5,052 nt of DNA, from NCBI GenBank assembly GCA_903928955.1, contig CAIYTD010000379.1, forward strand, positions 1-5,052, in the 5' to 3' direction. Within the stretch, counting starts at the first letter, position 1. The number at the start of each line of letters is the position of its first letter. The notes under the pieces were generated by a model. It made no database searches, was not told where the DNA came from, and worked only from the letters and a program-made list of their open reading frames with translations. Source of the DNA: Oligoflexia bacterium (GTDB lineage: Bacteria; Bdellovibrionota; UBA1018). The translations under genes and the position numbers were made by a program. Positions 1-5,052 of the stretch are shown piece after piece.

Positions 1-486
1 ACTCTTTGGATTGTTCCTCACCGGATTGATTCTAAAAATATCCAATTGATACAGCGATTTTTGATTTCAAAAGGAATCTATTCAGTGAGAACCTCGAGCG
101 ATGTGGTTTCTGCTGAAGAAATCAACCTTTTTCAGTCTCCTTGCTTGGTCGTGGATGAGGTTGGATTTTTATCCGAACTTTATGCTTCAGGAGATGGAGC
201 TTTTATCGGAGGTGGCTTCGGTCCTGGCATTCATTCTACGATTGAACCGGCCTTGCATGGAATTCCAATTGCCTGTGGACCTCAAGGAGTGGATCAGTTT
301 TCAGAGGTCACTGAGCTCGTAAGTACAGGTCAACTCGAAGTTTTAAGGACCCAGAAGGAGCTTTTATCTTGGGTCCATACGATGAGTTCTGTTTCCGAGG
401 TCCAGAAGCAACAGTGGGTGCTCGATTTCAAAATGCGTTTGGGAGCAACTCAAAAAATTCTAACTAACATCGAGAATTTAATATGA
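1..486 (+). CDS. waaA: 3-deoxy-D-manno-octulosonic acid (Kdo) transferase, C-terminal part (5' end outside window)
   Basis: Probable WaaA/KdtA, the inner-membrane-associated GT-B enzyme that moves Kdo from CMP-Kdo to lipid IVA in LPS core synthesis. The frame is open from base 1 and encodes 161 residues to a TGA at 484-486. Family members have about 420 residues, so roughly the first 260 lie upstream. Visible landmarks, numbered within the fragment: IVPHRID (4-10), matching the family's 'PRHPER' region; [11 protein letters not shown] (51-61), matching the 'D..GEL..LY' segment; and [15 protein letters not shown] (70-84) followed by GIPIACGP (87-94) and QFSE, the CMP-Kdo-binding side of the C-terminal domain. 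The usual GGHN-x-LEPA appears as GIHSTIEPA, a variant I associate with non-enterobacterial WaaA. An internal TTG at 46 could be read as a start, but homology continues upstream of it, so it is not the start. The stop overlaps the next start (ATGA). Family assignment is fairly secure; substrate detail (number of Kdo residues added) cannot be told. Confidence 0.87.
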   Translation, partial: TLWIVPHRIDSKNIQLIQRFLISKGIYSVRTSSDVVSAEEINLFQSPCLVVDEVGFLSELYASGDGAFIGGGFGPGIHSTIEPALHGIPIACGPQGVDQFSEVTELVSTGQLEVLRTQKELLSWVHTMSSVSEVQKQQWVLDFKMRLGATQKILTNIENLI

Positions 487-935
487 CTGATCAAAATAAA
501 CTATCCATCCCATCGAATCAGACCCCTGTCAGTGTATTGTTGAGGTTGCGCATGAGTGCGCACGATGGTCATTATGCAGGAGGCCTTGTCGATGGCGCTC
601 GCATTCTGCAGCTTTTTGGAGATTTAGCTACGGAACTTCTTATTCGTTATGATGGAGACGAAGGTCTTTTTAGAGCTTATGAGGAAGTAGAGTTTTTGGC
701 TCCTGTTTTTGCTGGAGATTATATCGAGGCAACTGGAAGAATCATTCGGGTCGGAAAGACTTCTCGGTCTATGGAGTTTGAAGCAAGAAAGGTAATTCAG
801 CTTCTCCCACTAGATCGAGGCGGAATTGCAGCTTCTTCGGCTGAGATCCTCTTAAATCCCCTTGTTGTTTGTCGGGCAAAAGGTACCTGTGTAACTCCGC
901 TCCAGCTTCAGAGAAAGGTCATGAAATGCGATTAA
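483..935 (+). CDS. kal: Hotdog-fold protein, 3-aminobutyryl-CoA / beta-alanyl-CoA ammonia-lyase-like
   Basis: A 150-residue single-domain hotdog protein. It closely resembles remembered sequences of 3-aminobutyryl-CoA ammonia-lyase (Kal, lysine fermentation) and beta-alanyl-CoA ammonia-lyase (Acl, about 145 residues), which reversibly remove ammonia from a 3-aminoacyl-CoA to give the enoyl-CoA. Shared landmarks: RMSAHDGHY (23-31), GGLVDGAR (33-40), [10 protein letters not shown] (46-55), [10 protein letters not shown] (57-66), [17 protein letters not shown] (69-85), FEARKV (99-104) and VVCRAKGTC (128-136) ending in QRK. The extra N-terminal 15 or so residues are polar and probably disordered. 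The ATG at 483 overlaps the waaA stop as ATGA; only a weak purine stretch precedes it, so translation is probably coupled. The C-terminus overlaps the next gene by 10 bases. None of the other lysine-degradation genes (kamA, kamDE, kdd, kce) is in view, so the true substrate may differ. The fold and family are well supported; the symbol reflects similarity only. Confidence 0.82.
   Translation: MTDQNKLSIPSNQTPVSVLLRLRMSAHDGHYAGGLVDGARILQLFGDLATELLIRYDGDEGLFRAYEEVEFLAPVFAGDYIEATGRIIRVGKTSRSMEFEARKVIQLLPLDRGGIAASSAEILLNPLVVCRAKGTCVTPLQLQRKVMKCD
911..918 (+). promoter_or_regulatory. Ribosome binding site for the flavoprotein gene, inside the end of the kal-like gene
   Basis: GAGAAAGG lies 7 bases before the ATG at 926. 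It decides the start: a TTG at 869 opens the same frame earlier, but that would add 19 residues of no recognisable character that overlap the upstream gene. Starting at 926 places the first beta strand of the nucleotide-binding fold at residues 8-12, the usual position. Confidence 0.6.
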
Positions 936-2458
936 ATGATCATTATGATTGGATTGTTTTAGGGACGCACCCTGCAGGCTTATTGAGTGCTGCTCTCGTT
1001 GCTCGGCTAGGCCTTTCTGTTTTAGTTGTTCCAATGACCGAAGCCACCCATCGCTTTGTCTCCCCTCAAGGAAATCTCTTAGAATTAGAATCAAATTATT
1101 TGATTGGTTTGGGTCAGTCTTCAGGAGCAAATGGATTAATTAGAGAATGTTTAAAAAATCTTGAAATTTCTCCGCTAGAGGAAGAACTTATTCACTCGGA
1201 GCGTGGGTTAGTTCAAGTCTTAACTCAGAATATTCGTTTTATACTTAAATCAAATGAGTCACTGATGTTTGAGTTGCAAAAAGAGTTCGGTAAATCTTCA
1301 GTAAGTAGCATGGGGTTAGTAAGTGCTCTTAAGTATACAGAATCTGAGTATCTTACTTTTTGGCGTAATCTCCCTAAGAGGCTTACGGTTAGTCAGACTG
1401 GAAAATCAAAGAGCAGTGAACCCAAAACTATCTCAGAGTTACGTCGTAAACTCATTAAAAATTTGAAAAACCAAGAAATCGTTAATACTTCGTGGCTTTC
1501 AACTCGACTTAGTATTTCTGAATTTGCACAGAAATTAGGAATTGCAGATTTTGGAGAGATTTGTGCTGGATTGTGGCATGCAATTACATTAGGAATAAAT
1601 ATAAATCCAGCTCTCTTTGATATTTTACATGTTTTTAGTCTTTCTCGAACAGGAGGCTCTTTTAAAGGAGGAATCCGAGCGTATCGAGAATTTTTATTAA
1701 AACTGGGGAAAAAATTTGGCGTACATGTGCCACCGGATATTGAGTGCCGAAGAATTTTTATAGAAAAGGGAAGGTTCGCAGGAGTTCAAATCACTGGCCG
1801 AGGAACCATGATTTCTGGACGCGCTGCAATTCTTGGCTGTTCGATGGAACGGGCTCTTGAAAAAGCAGTTTATACTGGAATCAATTGGCTGCATAAGTGC
1901 AAAAAAGCCCCTCATCCCTCTGGTTGGAAATTTACTCTTGCTATAACAGTTCATAAAAATTCTATTCCAAAAGAGATGATGTCTCGAATCGTTTGGCAGC
2001 AAAAAAATGCACCTCCTTTAGAAATAGAAGTTATTCATCCTAAAGATATGGGCTTGCAAGAGGATGATTCTAGATTTTTATATATAAGAACAATCATGCC
2101 CTATACTTTGGAAAGTCTAAAATGCGATTATCAGCGGCTGATTGCAGCTCGAATGCTCAGGCAAGTCATAGAGATTTTGCCTTTTATAGAGGCTCATATT
2201 ATAGAAATTTATCCTAACTTTAATTTAGAGGGGACTGAAATGCTGAAAGTTTATGATTTTGGCTCTCTTGCTGGGATTCCCGATGACCTAAAAGTATATA
2301 CTGGAAATGGACTAGGGAATACTTCAGGAATTCAGGGGCTCTCTATTGCGTCTGATGAATCGTATCCATTTTTGGGTAATTTTGGAGGCACTGTTGCTGC
2401 TATTGAATCAGTAGCTCGAGTGGCCCGTCAGCTTGGCCATGCTGGCCCTTTTGTTTAA
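926..2458 (+). CDS. FAD-dependent oxidoreductase-like protein (phytoene desaturase / amine oxidase superfamily), divergent
   Basis: A 510-residue protein, close to the 490-520 usual for phytoene-desaturase-type flavoenzymes. The N-terminal beta-alpha-beta is [20 protein letters not shown] (8-27), then LGLSVLVVP (28-36). This is the Rossmann pattern with G13 and G18 kept, but the middle glycine is His15, and the acidic residue that normally binds the FAD ribose after the second strand is Pro36. A central segment [19 protein letters not shown] (243-261), then strands with '[23 protein letters not shown]' character (282-304), matches the second part of the FAD domain. The C-terminus has [18 protein letters not shown] (464-481) followed by [17 protein letters not shown] (488-504), the typical closing FAD motif with its helix. 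Residues 60-240 are poorly conserved and would form the substrate domain. No signal peptide is evident. The gene looks more AT-rich, with more ATA codons, than the flanking kal-like gene and purB. The substrate is unknown, and no carotenoid gene is nearby. The family is likely; activity is uncertain given the altered cofactor motif. Confidence 0.68.
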   Translation: MRLNDHYDWIVLGTHPAGLLSAALVARLGLSVLVVPMTEATHRFVSPQGNLLELESNYLIGLGQSSGANGLIRECLKNLEISPLEEELIHSERGLVQVLTQNIRFILKSNESLMFELQKEFGKSSVSSMGLVSALKYTESEYLTFWRNLPKRLTVSQTGKSKSSEPKTISELRRKLIKNLKNQEIVNTSWLSTRLSISEFAQKLGIADFGEICAGLWHAITLGININPALFDILHVFSLSRTGGSFKGGIRAYREFLLKLGKKFGVHVPPDIECRRIFIEKGRFAGVQITGRGTMISGRAAILGCSMERALEKAVYTGINWLHKCKKAPHPSGWKFTLAITVHKNSIPKEMMSRIVWQQKNAPPLEIEVIHPKDMGLQEDDSRFLYIRTIMPYTLESLKCDYQRLIAARMLRQVIEILPFIEAHIIEIYPNFNLEGTEMLKVYDFGSLAGIPDDLKVYTGNGLGNTSGIQGLSIASDESYPFLGNFGGTVAAIESVARVARQLGHAGPFV

Positions 2459-2473
2459 CTGTTTTTAATTTTT

Positions 2474-3460
2474 ATGCGTATATTAATTTTTCATCCTACT
2501 TTTCTTCCACCTCGCGACTATGGAGGAATTGAACGTGTTGTACTTTGGCTTACTCGAGGCTTAATAGAAAATGGTCATCAAGTTTATGTTGCAGCACTTG
2601 CTGGGAGTCGTGTTCCGGATGGCTGTAGTTTGATAGAGGCGGAAAGAAAAGCTTATTCTGCAGAAGAGCTATCTCAACTGTTTCCTAAAGGCTTGGACAT
2701 CGTTCATTTCATGGCCCCTCTTGCTGAGAAAGTTTGGTCTCAACTTACTGTTCCAGCATTGTTAACAGTTCATGGAAATGGTCAATGCGGGCAGATATTT
2801 CCGAAGAACACTGTTTTTTTAAGTCAGAATCATGCTAGGAGGCATGGGGCTGAATACTCTATTTACAATGGCATTGATCCTTCTGAATATTTATATCGCC
2901 CTGAGTTTAAGGAAAATTGGTTTCTTTTTCTTTCCAAAACTAATTGGCGTGTAAAAAATTTATTAGGAGCAATGCACTATTGTCGATCTGCCGAAGTATC
3001 TCTTAAAATTGCAGGTGGAAATCGTCCTTTTTTTCAGCGACTTCAGTGTTCTATGAGGAAGTCTATGCAATGGATAGGGCCGGTTTCAGGAATTCAAAAA
3101 GCCAACCTACTTGCCCAGGCAAAGGCATTGATTTTTCCAGTGCTATGGCCAGAGCCGTTTGGACTGGTGGTAGCTGAGGCTTTGATGTCAGGTACTCCGG
3201 TGATTGCATCTCCGAGGGGAAGCTTGGTTGAAATGATTCCGCCTGATGTTGGCTTTCTTCCTCAATCCGAGAGGCAGTGGATCGAAGGACTTCAGGGGTC
3301 ATTCGAAAATTGGAATCCTGAGCGTTGTCGCCAGTGGGCCCTTGAAAAATTCCATTTTATTCGGATGGCTGAAAATTATGAAAAAGCATATCAAAAAGTT
3401 GTTTCCGGCAATCTGTTGAATGAAAAAAATCCTGTAGTTGGAAATTGGAGGAACGAGTGA
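2474..3460 (+). CDS. Glycosyltransferase family 4 (GT-B fold)
   Basis: A 328-residue retaining glycosyltransferase of the GT4/GT1 Pfam type, somewhat shorter than the usual 350-400. The N-terminal domain starts MRILIFHPTFLPPRDYGGIE (1-20) and continues RVVLWLTRGLIENGHQVYVA, the classic acceptor-side opening with the 'GG.E' loop. LLTVHGNG (96-103) and FLSQNHARRHG (115-125), then YNGID (131-135), form the interdomain region. The donor domain has FLSKTNWRVKN (152-162), with K161 as the likely phosphate-binding lysine; LKIAGG (177-182); and FPVLWPEPFGLVVAEALMSGTPVIAS (221-246), whose E227...E235 pair is the EX7E nucleotide-sugar motif. It is presumably cytoplasmic or peripheral on the inner membrane; donor and acceptor cannot be read from sequence. 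Sharing an operon with waaA makes an envelope glycan or glycolipid role plausible (inference). The start lies 15 bases after the flavoprotein stop, behind a U-rich leader with no Shine-Dalgarno; the stop overlaps purB as GTGA. Confidence 0.86.
   Translation: MRILIFHPTFLPPRDYGGIERVVLWLTRGLIENGHQVYVAALAGSRVPDGCSLIEAERKAYSAEELSQLFPKGLDIVHFMAPLAEKVWSQLTVPALLTVHGNGQCGQIFPKNTVFLSQNHARRHGAEYSIYNGIDPSEYLYRPEFKENWFLFLSKTNWRVKNLLGAMHYCRSAEVSLKIAGGNRPFFQRLQCSMRKSMQWIGPVSGIQKANLLAQAKALIFPVLWPEPFGLVVAEALMSGTPVIASPRGSLVEMIPPDVGFLPQSERQWIEGLQGSFENWNPERCRQWALEKFHFIRMAENYEKAYQKVVSGNLLNEKNPVVGNWRNE
3447..3451 (+). promoter_or_regulatory. Ribosome binding site that fixes the GTG start of purB
   Basis: GGAGG lies 5 bases before the GTG at 3457, the strongest Shine-Dalgarno in the window. 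A TTG at 3445 opens the same frame but sits upstream of and against this site, and it would add four residues before the conserved PurB N-terminus (I-S-R-Y-S-R-P). GTG 3457 is therefore preferred. Confidence 0.75.
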
Positions 3461-4788
3461 TTTCAAGATATTCTAGACCAGCAATGGCTGGTGTTTGGGA
3501 GGATCGCTACCGCTATTTAGTATGGCTTAAAGTGGAGATGGCAGCATGTGCTGAATGCGCGTCTGAGGGTTTTATTCCTAAAAAAGATTGGATAGAACTT
3601 CAAAAAAAAGTAAAAATACTCATAAAAAAAGGAGGAGTTCAGCCTAAAAAAGTGGAGGAATACGAAGCTGTTTTACGTCATGATGTGATTGCGTTCACAA
3701 CCGCAATTGCAGACGAAGTAGGAGCGGTTTCCAGGTATATTCATTTTGGACTCACTTCATCTGACATTGTAGATACTTCTTTGTCGATCTTGATTCAGGA
3801 GGCTGGAGAGCAGCTGCTTGCAGGCGTAGATATTTTTCTCAAAACTTTAAAAAAAAATGCTGAAAAATTTAAAGACCTCCCAACAATTGGACGTTCTCAT
3901 GGAATTTTTGCAGAACCCACCAGTTTTGGTCTCAAGTTTTTAAGCTGGTATTGTGAGTGGCAGCGGAATAGAGACCGTCTGGTCTGCTCCCTCGAACGCA
4001 TGCGAGTGGGAAAGCTTTCAGGAACGGTAGGTGTGAATCCTCATTGGAGCCCTGATTTTGAGCAGAGAGTTTTGGAAAAATTGAATCTGCGACGGGAAGA
4101 AGTTAGCACTCAAGTCATTCCGAGGGATCGGCATGCTGAGTTGATGAGCGTATTTGCACTTCTAGGCTCTTCACTCGAAAGGATTGCCATTGAGCTGCGT
4201 CACCTTCAGAGATCTGAGGTAGGCGAAGTGATGGAGGGATTTCGAAAGGGCCAAAAGGGATCCAGCGCAATGCCTCACAAGAGAAACCCTATTTCTTCTG
4301 AGAATCTCACAGGCTGTGCTCGTTTGCTGCGGTCTTATGCTCAGGCAGCCTTCGAAAACATTGCTCTTTGGCACGAGCGAGATATCAGTCATTCCTCGGT
4401 CGAAAGAGTGATTTTTCCCGATGCGACTTTGATTCTGGATTATGCTTTGGATCGGATGAATACTGTACTTTCTCAGTTGGTTGTTCGTGCTGATCGAGTG
4501 CAAGAGAACTTGACGCAGGCAGGTCCTACTGTGTTTTCAGGGCATTTTCTTCTGGAACTGGTTAAAAAAGGAGCAACTCGAGAACAGGCTTACGGCTGGG
4601 TTCAGGATTGTGCTCTCGCTTCTTTGGAGGGACGAGGAGATTTTATTGAGCTTTTATCTCAACATGACGAAATAAAGAAGAGGCTCACGGAGAAAGTCAT
4701 TCGCGAACTCGGATCAGTTCATCATCAATTGAGAAATGTAAGCGAAATTTATTTGAGAGTATGGGACTTGGTAGGTTTGCCTGAATAA
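3457..4788 (+). CDS. purB: Adenylosuccinate lyase
   Basis: Cytosolic homotetrameric lyase of the fumarase/aspartase superfamily. It releases fumarate from SAICAR in de novo IMP synthesis and from adenylosuccinate in AMP synthesis (EC 4.3.2.2). From GTG 3457 it has 443 residues, near the 430-450 typical of the Bacillus/Thermotoga-type enzyme. Landmarks: ISRYSRPAM (2-10) with the R4-Y5 pair; RHDVIAF (74-80); HFGLTSSD (96-103); TIGRSHG (143-149), with H148 the likely general-acid histidine; RDRHAE (223-228); the superfamily signature GSSAMPHKRNP (268-278) carrying the flexible-loop catalytic serine; and WHERDISHSSVER (305-317). All key active-site segments are intact, so it should be functional. 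The segment after KLSGTVG (186-192) reads VNPHWSP rather than the more usual TYAN-type sequence, a modest deviation. It overlaps the glycosyltransferase stop by 4 bases, implying coupled translation. Two A-rich lysine-coding tracts (around 3601-3628 and 3849-3857) are a base-composition feature and do not break the frame. Confidence 0.97.
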   Translation: MISRYSRPAMAGVWEDRYRYLVWLKVEMAACAECASEGFIPKKDWIELQKKVKILIKKGGVQPKKVEEYEAVLRHDVIAFTTAIADEVGAVSRYIHFGLTSSDIVDTSLSILIQEAGEQLLAGVDIFLKTLKKNAEKFKDLPTIGRSHGIFAEPTSFGLKFLSWYCEWQRNRDRLVCSLERMRVGKLSGTVGVNPHWSPDFEQRVLEKLNLRREEVSTQVIPRDRHAELMSVFALLGSSLERIAIELRHLQRSEVGEVMEGFRKGQKGSSAMPHKRNPISSENLTGCARLLRSYAQAAFENIALWHERDISHSSVERVIFPDATLILDYALDRMNTVLSQLVVRADRVQENLTQAGPTVFSGHFLLELVKKGATREQAYGWVQDCALASLEGRGDFIELLSQHDEIKKRLTEKVIRELGSVHHQLRNVSEIYLRVWDLVGLPE

Positions 4789-4794
4789 AGAAGG
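4788..4794 (+). promoter_or_regulatory. Ribosome binding site for the prepilin gene
   Basis: AAGAAGG starts at the last base of the purB stop and lies 7 bases before the ATG at 4802. A competing ATG at 4797 is only 2 bases away, too close for efficient initiation, and opens just 26 codons in another frame. This supports 4802 as the start. Confidence 0.65.
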
Positions 4795-4801
4795 TTATGA
4801 A

Positions 4802-5011
4802 ATGCACTGGCTACAGCGGCTTTGGAGGGAAGATCAAGCTCAAGCAACGACTGAATATATTTTACTCCTCGCTGTGATCGTTGGGCTCGTGGTTACACTC
4901 GTTAAAAAGCTAGTTCAGCCTGTTTTTAAGCGGTTGCTTCAAGTACTTACGAGTAATATTGAAAGTAAGTTCTTTGGAGGGGATTTGCATACTTTTCGAG
5001 TGCACCGCTAG
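4802..5011 (+). CDS. Flp/TadE-like type IV prepilin (class III signal peptide), small pilin
   Basis: A 69-residue protein with the layout of a short Flp-type (type IVb) prepilin. A charged leader, MHWLQRLWREDQA (1-13), precedes the motif QATTEY (14-19) and a hydrophobic segment, ILLLAVIVGLVVTLV (20-34). Prepilin peptidase would cut between A13 and Q14, placing E18 at the +5 position that is near-invariant in type IV pilins, followed by Tyr as in Flp pilins. Position -1 is Ala rather than the canonical Gly. Downstream are KK (35-36), a short amphipathic stretch (VQPVFKRLLQVLTSNI, 38-53) and a basic tail ending HTFRVHR. Such subunits are inserted in the inner membrane and either assemble into tight-adherence (Tad) pili or act as minor components. 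It lies 13 bases after purB and is probably co-transcribed. No tad machinery gene (cpaA, tadA, rcpA) is visible here. The pilin-like class is well supported; major versus minor subunit is undetermined. Confidence 0.78.
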   Translation: MHWLQRLWREDQAQATTEYILLLAVIVGLVVTLVKKLVQPVFKRLLQVLTSNIESKFFGGDLHTFRVHR

Positions 5012-5021
5012 GTGAAAAAAA

Positions 5022-5052
5022 GTGAAAAACGAGACGGATGAACTAACCAAGG
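5022..5052 (+). CDS. Possible start of a further gene, cut by the right window edge
   Basis: A GTG at 5022 opens a frame that stays open to the window end (VKNETDELTK, ten codons). AGGTG at 5010-5014, overlapping the pilin stop, lies 7 bases upstream and could serve as a ribosome binding site. The other two frames close within the visible bases (GTG 5012 ends at 5041; ATG 5038 ends after two codons), so this is the only candidate for a closely following gene. Ten codons are too few to name a product. In the operon setting a tightly spaced gene is expected, but the real start could lie beyond the window. Confidence 0.3.
   Translation, partial: MKNETDELTK

Noticed and set aside
46..486. A complete 146-residue gene starting at TTG 46
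   Set aside because: The frame is open to base 1 and the residues before 46 (IVPHRID) match the WaaA family, so this is an internal codon of a truncated gene.
869..925. N-terminal extension of the flavoprotein from TTG 869
   Set aside because: The 19 extra residues match nothing recognisable and overlap the conserved C-terminus of the kal-like gene; ATG 926 has a good ribosome binding site.
921..929. Shared 9-mer ATGAAATGC at 921 and 4797 as a regulatory repeat
   Set aside because: Both copies arise from overlapping start-region codons; two short matches in 5 kb at start sites are not enough to claim a motif.
852..1130. 92-residue open frame on the minus strand across the kal-like/flavoprotein junction
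   Set aside because: Low-complexity polar product overlapping two well-supported genes; no support as a gene.
1697..2002. 101-residue open frame on the minus strand within the flavoprotein gene
   Set aside because: No recognisable domain or convincing start context; an intact sense gene covers it.
3063..3302. 79-residue open frame on the minus strand inside the glycosyltransferase
   Set aside because: It is antisense to the conserved EX7E donor-site region; no independent evidence.
3849..3857. Run of nine A within purB as a programmed frameshift or slippage site (also the A-runs near 3603 and 3623)
   Set aside because: The reading frame through it (L-K-K-N-A) is continuous and the protein is full length; no stop codon or hairpin follows that would suggest recoding.
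4171..4503. 110-residue open frame on the minus strand
   Set aside because: It lies wholly inside the strongly conserved part of purB, has no family features and is best explained as an antisense shadow.
4797..4877. Small frame starting at ATG 4797, five bases before the pilin start
   Set aside because: It ends after 26 codons, is only 2 bases from the ribosome binding site and has no pilin features.

Overview
The window is a densely packed, single-strand stretch (everything reads on +) from a Gram-negative bacterium. A lipid A/LPS Kdo transferase (WaaA) implies an outer membrane. The DNA is moderately AT-rich by eye, start codons include GTG, and Shine-Dalgarno sites of the GGAGG/AGAAGG type precede most genes. 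The WaaA variant, the Flp-type pilin with a 'QATTEY' motif and the overall flavour suggest a delta-proteobacterial or Bdellovibrionota-like lineage. That placement is inference from remembered family resemblance, not proof.

Layout: (1) bases 1-486, the C-terminal part of waaA, cut by the left window edge; (2) 483-935, a small hotdog-fold protein closely resembling 3-aminobutyryl-CoA / beta-alanyl-CoA ammonia-lyases; (3) 926-2458, a divergent FAD/NAD(P)-fold oxidoreductase of the phytoene-desaturase/amine-oxidase type; (4) 2474-3460, a GT-B family 4 glycosyltransferase; (5) 3457-4788, purB (adenylosuccinate lyase) with a GTG start; (6) 4802-5011, a 69-residue Flp/TadE-like prepilin; (7) possibly the first codons of another gene from 5022 to the right edge.

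The genes are joined by a 4-base ATGA overlap, a 10-base overlap, a 15-base gap, a 4-base GTGA overlap and a 13-base gap. No terminator-like hairpin or room for a conventional promoter is visible between them, so a single transcript with translational coupling is likely. Functionally the operon is mixed: envelope sugar transfer (waaA, the GT4 enzyme), an acyl-CoA enzyme, an unassigned flavoprotein, purine synthesis and a pilus subunit. No defence system, mobile element, CRISPR array or RNA gene was found. The points most worth a second look are the isolated ammonia-lyase-like gene, the eroded nucleotide-binding motif of the flavoprotein, and the Ala-for-Gly change at the predicted prepilin cleavage site. 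There is no gene-free stretch longer than 300 bases.
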